Of a stretch of 58,792 bases of DNA, positions 1-8,914 are shown piece after piece (within the stretch, counting starts at the first letter, position 1; the number at the start of each line of letters is the position of its first letter). Made by a program: the position numbers and the translations under genes. The notes below the pieces were generated by a model. The model ran no database searches. It saw nothing but the letters and a program-made list of their open reading frames with translations, and was not told where the DNA came from. This stretch comes from Burkholderia sp. Bp9142 (GTDB lineage: Bacteria > Pseudomonadota > Gammaproteobacteria > Burkholderiales > Burkholderiaceae): positions 1-58,792 of the forward strand of contig NZ_QTPP01000050.1 in NCBI RefSeq assembly GCF_003853415.1. Reading direction: 5' to 3'.

Positions 1-177
1 CCCGATCGCGAAGAAGCGCTGGCCGGAATCGCCGAGCATATCCGGCGCTTCTGGGAGCCGCGGATGCGGCGTGCGCTGCTGGCGGCGCTCGATACGGCAA
101 ACGGTCAGGCATTGTGTCCGATCGTGCGACTGGCGCTTGCGGGGTATCGCTCCGAGCTGATGCCCGCTCAAACATAG
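1..177 (+). CDS. fdsD: Formate dehydrogenase delta subunit FdsD, C-terminal part
   Basis: The reading frame is open from the window edge and ends at a TAG at 175-177, giving 58 residues. The stretch reading REEALAGIAEHIRRFWEPRM is the typical C-terminal helix-rich part of the delta subunit of NAD-dependent, molybdenum-containing formate dehydrogenases (FdsD family). The subunit is small and accompanies FdsGBA and the sulphurase FdsC, which would lie upstream outside the window. Identification rests on this one conserved motif, so it is likely but not certain. Codon use fits the rest of the window. Confidence 0.8.
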   Translation, partial: PDREEALAGIAEHIRRFWEPRMRRALLAALDTANGQALCPIVRLALAGYRSELMPAQT

Positions 178-310
178 ACGTGTAGGCCAGCAGCGGTGCG
201 AAGCGTGACTGCAACATGATGCGCAGCCTGCGCTTGCCGCTGAAAGCCTGTGCAAGGCACGAGCTGAATTGAAGAGACAACATTCGTGACTTTGGAGCAA
301 GGAGAGACAG

Positions 311-1330
311 ATGAAGGTCTGCATTTATGGCGCCGGTGCGATCGGTGCGTACGTTGGCGCGCAACTCGCGTCTGCCGGCGCGGAGGTAAGTTTAGTGGCG
401 CGTGGTCCCCACCTCGCCGCCATGCGGGCAAACGGTGTACGTTTGCAGATCGGCGGTGACGAACGCGTCGTGAGGGTGCGTTGTACATCGGATCCGCGTG
501 AGCTTGGTCCGCAGGATTATGTGATCGTTGCACTGAAAGCGCATTCGGTGGCGGGCGTGGTTGACCTGATGCAGCCTCTGCTGGGGCCCGACACGGCGAT
601 TGTCACCGCAGTCAACGGCATTCCCTATTGGTACTTCCACAAGCATGGTGGCGAATTTGCCGGTACCACGCTCGAAAGCGTCGACCCGGGCAGCAAGCAG
701 TGGAACGTGCTTGGGCCGGAACGTGCGATCGGTTGTGTGGTGTACCCGGCAGCGGAAATCGTCGAACCGGGCGTGGTTCGCCATGTCTACGGCAACAAAT
801 TCCCGATCGGCGAGGCCAGCGGCGAGCGCACCGACAGAATCCAGAAACTGCATGAGATCATGACTGCGGCAGATCTGGATGCGCCTATCCGCGACAATAT
901 CCGCGATGAGATCTGGCTGAAGCTCTGGGGTAACCTTTGCTTCAATCCGATCAGCGCGTTGACCCATGCAACGCTCGACGTCATTACCAGTCACCCGGCG
1001 ACGCGAGCAGTATCGAAGACGATGATGCTTGAAGCCAAGACGATCGCCGATCGCTTCGGCGTGCATTTCCGTGTCGACGTCGAAAGGCGCATCGACGGTG
1101 CTGGTGCGGTGGGGGCACACAAGACGTCCATGTTGCAGGACCTCGAAGCCAACCGTCCCATGGAGATCGACCCGCTTCTGACCGTCGTGCAGGAAATGGG
1201 CCGGCTCGTTGGACAGGCGACGCCGACGATCGATACGGTGCTGGCGCTGATCAAGCTCCGCGAACAGATTGCGCAGCAGCGGCCGTTGCCGGTTGCTCGT
1301 GCGACGCCGGAAGTTGCCAGCGTCTCCTGA
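311..1330 (+). CDS. 2-dehydropantoate 2-reductase family (ApbA/PanE) oxidoreductase
   Basis: The 339-residue protein opens with a Rossmann NADP-binding loop (GAGAIGAYVG, residues 7-16) and carries the family lysine in VALKAHS and the N-x2-FNPISALT segment of the helical C-terminal domain. The family reduces ketopantoate to pantoate in the cytoplasm for coenzyme A synthesis. Burkholderia genomes hold several paralogues, and this one is not next to pan genes, so its substrate may be another 2-keto acid. The ATG is preceded by a good ribosome site (GGAGAG at 301-306). It stands alone, about 130 bp after fdsD. Confidence 0.85.
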   Translation: MKVCIYGAGAIGAYVGAQLASAGAEVSLVARGPHLAAMRANGVRLQIGGDERVVRVRCTSDPRELGPQDYVIVALKAHSVAGVVDLMQPLLGPDTAIVTAVNGIPYWYFHKHGGEFAGTTLESVDPGSKQWNVLGPERAIGCVVYPAAEIVEPGVVRHVYGNKFPIGEASGERTDRIQKLHEIMTAADLDAPIRDNIRDEIWLKLWGNLCFNPISALTHATLDVITSHPATRAVSKTMMLEAKTIADRFGVHFRVDVERRIDGAGAVGAHKTSMLQDLEANRPMEIDPLLTVVQEMGRLVGQATPTIDTVLALIKLREQIAQQRPLPVARATPEVASVS

Positions 1331-1640
1331 GGGAAATGGAATCTGCTCCAACCTCCTGACCCGGGGCGCCAGCAACGATCGCCCCGGGGCCCGATGACAT
1401 CGACCTCCCGTTCTGAAACAACTCACGGACCACCGGCGGCCACAAGGGCCGCTTGTGATTGGTCGCTTTATGCTTAACTCGAGCGTGCGCCGCCATGTAG
1501 TGCTGTATTTTCACCTCCGTCAGCATTGAAGGCGGTGTAGCAGTAAGCGGGGGGCGTGGGCGCGGTAGAGGAGAGCGGCTCGACTGGATGCCGGTCGACG
1601 GTTGACTCGGACACTTCTACGGCGATCACATTACGCACGC
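1331..1640. other. Intergenic region with a GC-rich hairpin
   Basis: No gene is supported here. A perfect 9-bp inverted repeat (CCCGGGGCG at 1360-1368, CGCCCCGGG at 1380-1388) follows the panE-like stop by 30 bp. It is not followed by a T run, so it is at best a weak terminator. The rest of the region shows nothing I recognise. Confidence 0.4.
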
Positions 1641-2756
1641 TCAACCGGCATCGACGAGAAATCGAGCGGCTCGTGCTTCACGATGGAGCCACCGGATCAT
1701 ATCCGAATGCTTGACCACACCGACGAGCCGTCTGTCATCGTTCAACACGGGCACATCGTGATACGCATGGTCTGTGAATACTTGTACGAGGCTAGCCAGC
1801 GGCGTCGCCAGATGAACCGCATGGATACAGTCGGCCATGACGGCCTCCACTGTTTCTTCGACGATTCCCGAACGGCGCACAAAATCTCGGCGCAGTGCAC
1901 GCCATGCGCGCGAGATGCCGGCCGGAGGCAGATCCGCAAGTTCGTGGTGCGTCACCATGCCGACCACGCGATTCATCGCGTCAACGACAGGCAGCATCGA
2001 TACACGATGACGCTTGAGCAGTTCCCATGCTGCTTTTCGTTCCATCGACGCAGGCACAGCGCGGACTGTTGTGGACATGACGTCTTCGCAGGTGAGTTCT
2101 TCGAACGTCTTGCCACGCGCGCCAATGAACGTCTCCCTTCCGGATTGGGGCGACGCTCCCAATATCGTCGCCCCGGGACCTGGTGCACCTGTATGGTTCG
2201 CATCGAGCGCCGCGGCTGCCATTGCGCGCGGGTAGCGATGTCTCGTGAGCGCATGAAAGGCCAGCGCCAAGGACAGCAATGCGGCTGACTGGAATGCGAT
2301 CGGCACGATGACGAAGCTAAAGCCCAGCGCATGTACGGCGGGACCGCCGAGCACCGCGGTCAATGCGACGGCACCCGAAGGAGGATGCACGCATCGGCAG
2401 GCAAACATCGCGCAGATGGCGAGTGCAATGGCGACAGACGCAGCGGTGACAGGGTCTTCAATCCATCGCGCACAGGCCACACCCGCGAAGGCCGAAACAA
2501 GGTTGCCCCCCATGATCGACCACGGCTGGGCCAGCGGACTGTCCGAGGCTCCGAATAAAAGCACGGCCGACGCGCCCATGGGGGCGACGAGGAGCGGGAT
2601 GTTCCCCGCCTGGCCGAACAACACGTGGGTTGCAAGGCCTGTAAATGCGATACCGATGAGCGCGCCGACGCACCGGCGAACGCGCTCCCGCCATTGCGGC
2701 GCTGCCGGATGGGGGGCGAAGCGCGCAAGCCATTCGATAATCTCAGAATGTGACAT
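1641..2756 (-). CDS. HPP-family membrane protein with C-terminal CBS pair
   Basis: The first half (about residues 25-175) has four or more hydrophobic segments and the signature CVHPPSGAVAL that names the HPP family. The second half (about 225-360) contains two CBS motifs ending in GMVTHHELA and GVVKHSDMI. HPP proteins are inner-membrane proteins; some members have been linked to nitrite transport in plastids and cyanobacteria, but the bacterial HPP-CBS fusions have no settled role. CBS pairs usually sense adenylates, so energy-gated transport is an inference. It is a single gene, divergent from the Tai4 gene across an AT-rich region. The 371-residue length is typical of the fusion. Confidence 0.85.
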   Translation of the reverse strand: MSHSEIIEWLARFAPHPAAPQWRERVRRCVGALIGIAFTGLATHVLFGQAGNIPLLVAPMGASAVLLFGASDSPLAQPWSIMGGNLVSAFAGVACARWIEDPVTAASVAIALAICAMFACRCVHPPSGAVALTAVLGGPAVHALGFSFVIVPIAFQSAALLSLALAFHALTRHRYPRAMAAAALDANHTGAPGPGATILGASPQSGRETFIGARGKTFEELTCEDVMSTTVRAVPASMERKAAWELLKRHRVSMLPVVDAMNRVVGMVTHHELADLPPAGISRAWRALRRDFVRRSGIVEETVEAVMADCIHAVHLATPLASLVQVFTDHAYHDVPVLNDDRRLVGVVKHSDMIRWLHREARAARFLVDAG

Positions 2757-2853
2757 AAGCGTCGGCAGGACTGGTTGGCAATCATCCCCCGAGCTGTTGA
2801 ACAGTAACCACCGTCACGCGTCGGGTGCGGCCAGAATAGCCTCCGGCAAGAAA

Positions 2854-2888
2854 TATCAACAATTGATGTTTTTGATGGAAAATATAAT
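2854..2888. promoter_or_regulatory. AT-rich divergent promoter region between the HPP and Tai4 genes
   Basis: Within the 365-bp gap at 2757-3121 there is a sharp AT-rich patch. It holds an inverted repeat ATCAA-CAA-TTGAT (2855-2867) and a perfect TATAAT (2883-2888) on the plus strand. A TTGATG lies 14 bp upstream of it (2863-2868), shorter than ideal, so the exact promoter is unsure. The rest of the gap holds no gene that I can support. Confidence 0.4.
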
Positions 2889-3121
2889 GCATGCGTTATG
2901 CTTGTTTTTGTGGGCGCTCAGAGGTCTCCATTTACCCATTCCATTACACACAAGCCGGCGTGAGCGGCTTGTAAACTTTCGCGGCTTGCCGTTTCCTCTT
3001 GCTTTTTGCACGACGCGCGAATGGCACGAGCAACGGAGCGCTCGGCGGCAATGGATCTGGATATTCCGCGCGATCGGCAGGCGACGTTCGCGGCCGATAT
3101 TAGAATGCCGCCGCACCAAAT

Positions 3122-3559
3122 GTGGGTAGGATCGTGGTCATGCTGGCATGCGTTGCGATTCAACCTGCGATGGTTTCAGGGAAGGAAGTGGCTCACGCTT
3201 CGCCGGAGGCAGGCTCACGCACCTACCTCCAGAACTTCAAGGACATGGTGCTTGCTGAGTGCCTGGCTACTGCATACAAGCCGGCGCCTGGGGTGGGCAA
3301 GGATATCGGTAGTAGCGTCAATGCGTTGCGCGACTGGACCTACTACGACATGGAGCGTGCGCCAGATGTCGTTCATGCGCTGCTGGCGAAGTACCTTGGA
3401 CGCGATTACCGGAATCCGGTTGTCGAATCGGAAATCAAGGACGTCAAATTCGACTACCTGAAGTGCATGGACCTGTATCACGGCAAGGAACTGGATGCCG
3501 CCGCGAAGAAACTCGTCCTGCGCCCGAACAGCACGTATCGGGCCGAGAACCCGCGCTAG
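3122..3559 (+). CDS. Tai4-family type VI secretion immunity protein (orphan)
   Basis: The 145-residue product starts with a hydrophobic leader (IVVMLACVAIQPAMVSG), consistent with periplasmic export, followed by a helical domain with the family pattern LRDWTYYDMERAPD, YLGRDYRNPVVESEIK and FDYLKCMDLYHGKELDA. Tai4 proteins bind and inhibit Tae4 amidase effectors that cleave peptidoglycan between D-Glu and mDAP. No Tae4 amidase and no other T6SS gene is adjacent, so this looks like an orphan immunity gene that protects against foreign Tae4. The frame is closed upstream by a TAG at 3101. The GTG at 3122, GTG at 3134 and ATG at 3140 are all possible starts, and I cannot decide among them. Confidence 0.8.
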   Translation: MGRIVVMLACVAIQPAMVSGKEVAHASPEAGSRTYLQNFKDMVLAECLATAYKPAPGVGKDIGSSVNALRDWTYYDMERAPDVVHALLAKYLGRDYRNPVVESEIKDVKFDYLKCMDLYHGKELDAAAKKLVLRPNSTYRAENPR

Positions 3560-3652
3560 TCCGCAGGCGCCGCAGCACCGGCACGCCGAACATCGCCATC
3601 CGCCCCCCGATCGTGCAGAATCGAACCCCCGATTCCCGCCGACGGATGCCGC

Positions 3653-4384
3653 ATGACCGATCCGAACGAACCTTCCGCCCGCCGCGTGTATGCGGCCTTC
3701 GCGCAACGCTACGCGGACATCGCGCCGACCAAGGCGCACAACGCGCTCTACGAGCGGCCGGCGACGCTGGCGCTGCTCGGCGACGTCGACGGCCTGACGG
3801 TGCTCGACGCCGGCTGCGGGCCCGGCATCTGCAGCGAGCACCTCGCGCGCCACGGCGCGACCGTCCGCGCGTTCGACCTCACGCCCGAGATGGTCGCGCT
3901 TGCGAGAACGCGCTGTGCGGGGCTCGCGGTCGACGTCGCGGAGGGCGATCTCGCGGCGCCGCTCGACTGGCTGCCCGACCATGCGTTCGACAAGATCCTG
4001 TGTTCGCTCGCGTTCGACTACGTGCGCGATCTCGCGCCGACGCTGCGCGAATTCCGGCGCGTCGCGCGGCCGGGCGCGACGCTGGTGTTCTCGATGGCGC
4101 ATCCGATGCGCGACTGGATGGACGAGCGCACGCGCGGCGACGGCACGTACTTCGAGACGAGCCGTTTCGGCTTCCATTGGTCGGGTTTCGGCGAACCGAA
4201 GCCCTATGTCGAAGCGTGGCGCCGGCCGCTCGGCGACATCCTGAACGCGCTCGCCGACGCCGGCTGGCGGCTCGACCGGTTCGTCGAACCCACGTCGCTG
4301 CCCGGGATGAAGGCCGTGTCGGCGCGGCTCCACGCGGAGCTGTCGCTGGCGCCGGCCTTCCTCTGCATCCGCGCGCGCTGCTGA
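3653..4384 (+). CDS. Class I SAM-dependent methyltransferase
   Basis: The 243-residue protein carries the SAM-binding motif I VLDAGCGPG (about residues 50-58), an acidic motif II (VRAFDLTPEM) and the post-motif region FDKILCSLAFDYV, as in the methyltransferase domain 11 family of small-molecule methyltransferases. The substrate cannot be read from the sequence. It stands alone, 93 bp after the Tai4 gene and convergent with the peroxidase gene. Confidence 0.85.
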   Translation: MTDPNEPSARRVYAAFAQRYADIAPTKAHNALYERPATLALLGDVDGLTVLDAGCGPGICSEHLARHGATVRAFDLTPEMVALARTRCAGLAVDVAEGDLAAPLDWLPDHAFDKILCSLAFDYVRDLAPTLREFRRVARPGATLVFSMAHPMRDWMDERTRGDGTYFETSRFGFHWSGFGEPKPYVEAWRRPLGDILNALADAGWRLDRFVEPTSLPGMKAVSARLHAELSLAPAFLCIRARC

Positions 4385-4408
4385 CGAAGCGCGGCGGATG
4401 GCCGATGC

Positions 4409-5827
4409 TCAGCGTGCCGGCTCGTCGGTCAGCGTGCCGAGAAACGCTTCGATATCCTTGATGTCCTGCGCGGTCATCGCGGGCTTCTCGCCGGGTTTGC
4501 GGTCGAACGGTGCATCCGTCACGTCGACGTTCGCACGGTACTTCGCCGGAATGTCGTCGTATTCGTCGACCTTGCCGTCCGCGCCGCGCGAATAGAACTT
4601 CTGCGGCGAGATGCTGCGCTCGTTGTAGAACGCCATCACCTGGTCGAGCGTATGAAACACGCCGTTGTGGAAGAACACGTGGCGCGTCGCCGCGTTGCGC
4701 AGCGTCGGCGTGAGGAACATCCCGCAATACTGCGTCTGGTCCTTCAGGTCGTCGCGGAACGGCCCGCACACGCCGAGATCGTAGAACGCCGGGTTGCGGT
4801 TCTGCGCGAGCGCCTGGTTGCGCGGCGCGCCGAGCGCCTCGTACTGGTAGTCGGTAAACATCGGCGGCAGGCCGTCCTTGCCGGGCTTCGACAGGTGGCA
4901 GCCCGCGCAATTCGCCTTGTCCGGATCGTTGAAGAGCCGCAGCCCGCGCAACTCGGCCTGCGTCAAGCGCGCACGGCCCTCGAGCCAGCGGTCGTACTTG
5001 CTGTCGTACGGATGGAACGACGGATCCTCGACCTGATACCGCGCGATCGCGAACATCGCCTCCGACACCAGAAGCTGCGGGCTGGAGAACACGCGCGCGC
5101 CGAACAACTGCTCGAACCGTGTGCGATGCGACGACTGCGCGAGCTTGCGTGCGACGTCGTCGATGCCCGCATTCGCCATCTCGACCGGATTCAGCAGCGG
5201 TCCGAACGCCTGCTGCTGCAGCGTATCGGCGCGGCCGTCCCAGAACATCCCGCCCTGCGGCACGAGCTGCGGCGCGGCCGACGCGCCGGCCACCTTCTGC
5301 GCCTTGACGACGCCGGCCGCGGCTGCGGCCTGCTGCGCGACGCTCGGCGCGGCGTCGTTTTCGCCGGCATCGGGGCCGATGCTGAAGTTCGGCTGGCGGT
5401 ACAGGTACATCAGCGACGGCGGCGGGCGAAACCCGTGTTGTGTCATCGCGAGGCCGCCCGGCTGGACATCCAGCGCGTTCGGCGGCCCGTACGCATGATC
5501 GGGGCTGTGGCAGGACGCGCACGATTGCTTGCCGGAGGCCGACAGCGACGGATCGAAGAACAGCGCACGACCGAGCCGCGCGACCGCGGACAGCGGCTGC
5601 GCGGCAGGGCGCTGCAGCACGACCGGATGCGGATTCGCGCCCGTCCAGCCGGCGACGACGTCGCCGATCGCCGCCGGCGTGCGGGCCGGGAACGCGATCG
5701 CGAACACGCCGTAGCCGAGTACGGCCGCGCCGAGCACGAACGCCGCGCGGCGCAGCACGCGGGCAGGGGAACGCGGCGCGGCGGCGCCGGATGCGTCGGG
5801 AGGCGGGAACGCGGGACGAGCTGTCAT
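4409..5827 (-). CDS. Dihaem cytochrome c peroxidase (CcpA/MauG family)
   Basis: The protein has an N-terminal membrane anchor or signal segment (RRAAFVLGAAVLGYGVFAIA) and two haem c sites, CASCH in the N-terminal half and CAGCH in the C-terminal half, which defines the bacterial dihaem peroxidase/MauG fold. It would act in the periplasm, reducing hydrogen peroxide or oxidising a partner protein. I place the start at the ATG at 5827, directly before the signal segment; the longer open frame to 5926 would prepend an Arg/Ser-rich stretch. At 472 residues it is longer than classical CcpA (about 320-350), nearer to the long MauG-like members. It lies downstream of the phosphoesterase gene on the same strand, separated by a strong hairpin. 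Confidence 0.85.
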   Translation of the reverse strand: MTARPAFPPPDASGAAAPRSPARVLRRAAFVLGAAVLGYGVFAIAFPARTPAAIGDVVAGWTGANPHPVVLQRPAAQPLSAVARLGRALFFDPSLSASGKQSCASCHSPDHAYGPPNALDVQPGGLAMTQHGFRPPPSLMYLYRQPNFSIGPDAGENDAAPSVAQQAAAAAGVVKAQKVAGASAAPQLVPQGGMFWDGRADTLQQQAFGPLLNPVEMANAGIDDVARKLAQSSHRTRFEQLFGARVFSSPQLLVSEAMFAIARYQVEDPSFHPYDSKYDRWLEGRARLTQAELRGLRLFNDPDKANCAGCHLSKPGKDGLPPMFTDYQYEALGAPRNQALAQNRNPAFYDLGVCGPFRDDLKDQTQYCGMFLTPTLRNAATRHVFFHNGVFHTLDQVMAFYNERSISPQKFYSRGADGKVDEYDDIPAKYRANVDVTDAPFDRKPGEKPAMTAQDIKDIEAFLGTLTDEPAR

Positions 5828-5880
5828 GCTGTCGGTCGAAAGTCGGGCGCCGCGTAGAAGGCGGCGCGTCAAATGGAAAC

Positions 5881-5903
5881 GGCCGGCGCACGATGCGCCG
5901 GCC
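5881..5903 (-). terminator. Strong hairpin between phosphoesterase and peroxidase genes
   Basis: GGCCGGCGCA (5881-5890) and TGCGCCGGCC (5894-5903) form a perfect 10-bp stem with a 3-nt loop. On the minus strand it follows the phosphoesterase stop and is followed by a moderately T-rich stretch, so it may terminate or attenuate transcription into the peroxidase gene. Confidence 0.55.
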
Positions 5904-5936
5904 TGCTGCTTGCTGCTACCGGTCATGCACTGCCGG

Positions 5937-7610
5937 TCAGATCGACGGCGCCGCGCTCAGCACGGTCCCTTGCGTCGGATCGAGATACAGCGGCGCCGTA
6001 TTCGGCTTCGACGCGAAGTCGAACAGCCCGCGCAGGTCGCCTGCCGTCGCATCGAACGAACCGCCGCCGATGCGCTGGCCGCCGAGCCAGTTGTCCTCGA
6101 TGAAGCGCACGACGGACGCCTGGTCGATCATCGTGTGGTCGACGTAGTTCTGCTTCGCATACGGCGAGATCACGACCAGCGGGATGCGCACGCCCGGACC
6201 GCAGCGGCCGTTCACGGTGCCGCCGTTCACGCCGGTCGTGCCGCCCGAGCCGCACTTGCCGTCGCCGTTCACCTGGTCGACTGCATCGGACGACGCACGG
6301 GTCGGTGCCGTGTACGCGTGGTCGTACCAGCCGTCCGAGTCGTCATAGGTGACGATCACGGCCGTGTTCTGCCAGTCGGGCTGCTGCTGCAGGAAGTTGA
6401 CGACCTTCGTCACGAATGCCTGCTCGTCGAGCGGATCCGAATAGCCCGCGTGCGCGTCCTGCGCGGCCGGCGCCTTCAGGAAGCTGACCGACGGGAAGTT
6501 GCCGGCCTTCACGGCCGCGAAGAAGTCGTCGCTGTCGTACTGGTGGTTCGCCGGCTCGGCCGTCTTGCCGTCGGCTTCGAGGCTGGAACCGATCGCCGCG
6601 ACCGCGCTCGGGCGCGTGTGCTGCGGGTTCGCGGTCGACGCGTAGTACTGGAACCAGTTGTGGTGCGGGATGTAGTCGGCCGTCGCGGCGTTCACGGCGG
6701 TGGCGACGGTGCTGCGGTTACAGCCCGTCGTGCCGTTGCCGTTGGTCGTCGACAGGTTGAAGCCGCCCATGAAGCCGCCCCACGTGATCTTCGCGCCGTT
6801 CAGCAGGTCGCCGATGTTCTTGCCGCTCATCATCGCCTGGTCGGTCGTGCTCGAGCACACGTCGTAGCCCGGGTCGACGTCGTTGATCATCGTGAAGCCG
6901 CCCTGGCCGTCGTTGACGTAGTACGAGGTGGCGGCGAGCGTCGACGGCTGCTTCGACGCCTTGACGATCTGCATCCCGTTGGTCTGGCCCGACACGACGT
7001 TCAGCGCGCCCGGCGTCGACGGGCCGTAGACCGTCGTATACGCGTTGTCGCTCATCGCGAAGCGCTGCGCGTAGTTCCACAGCGCGGTGACGGTGTTGCC
7101 GTCGAAATAGCCCATCACCTGGCCCTTCGTGCCGAACGCGCCGGCGCCGCCGGACGAGCCCTTGCCGGTGTATTTCGGAAACAGGTCGGCGAGGCCGTTG
7201 TCCTCGGCCTGCTGCTCGGCCGTGTACGCGTGGTTCTGGTCGGCGGTCGCGGCCTGCGTGCGGTCGAGGCGGAACGGGTTCGCGGCGTCGGTGCCGTTGG
7301 CCGTGTTCGTGAAGTTCGGGTTCGCGGTGAGCAGCGTGCCCGTCAGCCCGTTGACCGTCGGCGTGCCGGACTTGGCGGTGAACGCCGGTTCGCCGGCCGG
7401 GTTCGATGCGTTCGGGTAGGTGCCGAAGTAGTGGTCGAACGACACGTTTTCGCCGTAGATCACGACGACGTGCTTGATCGGCGTGGCGGTCCGCAGCGCA
7501 TCCTGAGACGACACGGCGGGCGTCGACGTCGGATCGTCGCTGCCGCCGCAGGCGAACAGCGCAAGCGCTGCGGCGGCGCAGGCGGTGACGAGCAAGGCTT
7601 GACGAAACAT
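5937..7610 (-). CDS. Lipoprotein phosphoesterase (AcpA/phospholipase C family acid phosphatase)
   Basis: The 557-residue protein begins MFRQALLVTA and has a lipobox ending LFAC at about residue 21, so it is predicted to be an exported lipoprotein. The catalytic-core motif HVVVIYGENVSFDHYFGTYP (residues about 45-65) is the hallmark of the phosphoesterase family that contains AcpA acid phosphatases and bacterial phospholipases C. Other family blocks are VIVTYDDSDGWYDH and GVRIPLVVISPYAKQNYVDH. It probably releases phosphate from organic phosphoesters in the periplasm or at the outer membrane. I chose the ATG at 7610 because the signal sequence starts there; the open frame continues upstream to 7937 without protein-like sequence. 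Confidence 0.88.
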   Translation of the reverse strand: MFRQALLVTACAAAALALFACGGSDDPTSTPAVSSQDALRTATPIKHVVVIYGENVSFDHYFGTYPNASNPAGEPAFTAKSGTPTVNGLTGTLLTANPNFTNTANGTDAANPFRLDRTQAATADQNHAYTAEQQAEDNGLADLFPKYTGKGSSGGAGAFGTKGQVMGYFDGNTVTALWNYAQRFAMSDNAYTTVYGPSTPGALNVVSGQTNGMQIVKASKQPSTLAATSYYVNDGQGGFTMINDVDPGYDVCSSTTDQAMMSGKNIGDLLNGAKITWGGFMGGFNLSTTNGNGTTGCNRSTVATAVNAATADYIPHHNWFQYYASTANPQHTRPSAVAAIGSSLEADGKTAEPANHQYDSDDFFAAVKAGNFPSVSFLKAPAAQDAHAGYSDPLDEQAFVTKVVNFLQQQPDWQNTAVIVTYDDSDGWYDHAYTAPTRASSDAVDQVNGDGKCGSGGTTGVNGGTVNGRCGPGVRIPLVVISPYAKQNYVDHTMIDQASVVRFIEDNWLGGQRIGGGSFDATAGDLRGLFDFASKPNTAPLYLDPTQGTVLSAAPSI

Positions 7611-8011
7611 CGGGAAACTCCAGGCAGGTTTTCGATGGTGGAGATCGGCCCCGTCGCCGTGTCGGTTCGGCGCGGAGCGCGTGACAGCGCACCAGCATTG
7701 AAACAGCACGGCATGAAGATATGGGGGCGGAGCGGTTTCGCGACGGTTGCGCCGCGGTATCGGTTCCATTACGGCGCGACGCGCGGCGAAAGAAAGCGGA
7801 AAGGGATGAAGCGGATGCAACCTCGGCGACACATTCGGCGGCATGCCTGGCCGGAGCCGCGAATGCCGCGCGGGGCGGCCCGCAGTGCGCGGCGGGCCGG
7901 TTCGTCCGCGATGTCGCGCCGCGCGCTTTTTTGACAATCGGGTGACGCATTCATACGATGATCGGCCCGCGGCGACGATTTCGCGTTGCCGGCCGTCAGC
8001 GAGGATTCAAC
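7611..8011. other. Intergenic region upstream of phosphoesterase and EamA genes
   Basis: These 400 bp hold no gene that I can support. They should contain divergent promoters. On the minus strand around 7670-7700 there are CTGT-type heptamers (CTGTTTC, CTGGTGC, CTGTCAC), faintly like PhoB half-sites, which would suit a phosphatase gene, but the match is poor and I do not claim a Pho box. Confidence 0.3.
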
Positions 8012-8869
8012 GTGCCGATTCCCGTCCTGTTTGCCGTCCTGTGCGCCGCCTTCCTGCATGCGTCATGGAATGCGCTCGTGCGCAGCAGCGGCGACCGGCT
8101 GCGCTCGGCCACGGTGCTGCAGATCGCGATCGGGCTGTTCGCGCTGCTGTTCCTGCCGGCCGCCGCGCCGATCACGCCCGCGAGCTGGGCCTGCGTCGTC
8201 GCGTCGGCGGTGATCCACGTCGTCTATACGCTGCTGCTGGTGCGCGCGTACGAGCACGGCGACCTGAGCGTCGCGTATCCGGTCGCGCGCGGCACCGCGC
8301 CGCTGCTCGTCACGCTGGGCGCGGCGGCGTTCGCGGGCGAGCGCCTGAACGCGGGCGCGCAAGGCGGACTCGTGCTGATCTGCGCCGGCATCATGGCGAT
8401 CGGGCTCGAACGCGGGCGCGGCGCGCAACACCGGATGACGCAAGTGTTGCCGACCGCGTTCGCGACCGGCGTGTCGATCGCCGCATACAGCGTGGTCGAC
8501 GGGATCGGCGTGCGGGAAAGCGGCAGCACGGTCGGCTATGCCGCATGGATGTTCGCGCTGACCGGGCTGCTGATGGCCGCGTACTACCGCCTGCGCGCGG
8601 GGCCGCTGCGGCTCGCGCGGGATGTCGGCGAAACGGCGAAGGCCGCCTGCGGCGGCGTGTGCGCGGCGCTCGCGTACGGGATCGTGATCTGGGCGATGGA
8701 TCGCGCGCCGATGGGGCCGGTGTCGGCGCTGCGCGAAACGAGCGTGGTGTTCGCGGCGCTGATCGCGCGCGCGTACCTCGGCGAGCGGCTGACGCCGCGT
8801 CGCGCGATCGGGTGTCTGGTGATTGCTTGCGGGGCGCTGCTGATCAGCGCGTTCGAGGCGGTGCGCTGA
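8012..8869 (+). CDS. EamA/DMT-superfamily metabolite exporter
   Basis: About 285 residues with ten evenly spaced hydrophobic segments in two EamA repeats, for example FAVLCAAFLHASWNALVR at the start and VSALRETSVVFAALIARAYLGERL in the second repeat. This is the drug/metabolite transporter superfamily, inner membrane, often exporting amino acids or other small metabolites. I chose the GTG at 8012, which is preceded by GAGG at 8001-8004 and begins with the first membrane segment; an upstream ATG at 7958 would add an Arg-rich stretch. The substrate is unknown. Confidence 0.85.
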   Translation: MPIPVLFAVLCAAFLHASWNALVRSSGDRLRSATVLQIAIGLFALLFLPAAAPITPASWACVVASAVIHVVYTLLLVRAYEHGDLSVAYPVARGTAPLLVTLGAAAFAGERLNAGAQGGLVLICAGIMAIGLERGRGAQHRMTQVLPTAFATGVSIAAYSVVDGIGVRESGSTVGYAAWMFALTGLLMAAYYRLRAGPLRLARDVGETAKAACGGVCAALAYGIVIWAMDRAPMGPVSALRETSVVFAALIARAYLGERLTPRRAIGCLVIACGALLISAFEAVR

Positions 8870-8914
8870 GCATGACTGCCGCGCGCGCCGCCCGGCGTAT
8901 CGCGCGGCAGCGCA

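Noticed and set aside
2855..2867. ATCAA-CAA-TTGAT dyad as an FNR site
   Set aside because: The half-sites are in the reverse order and the spacer is 3 bp, so it is not an FNR/ANR box.
3879..5891. Long minus-strand frame of 670 codons
   Set aside because: It is a shadow of the methyltransferase and peroxidase genes, very rich in Arg and Ala, with no family motif.
7670..7700. PhoB-like heptamers before the phosphoesterase gene
   Set aside because: Matches are poor and the spacing of the third repeat is wrong; phosphate control is plausible but not shown.
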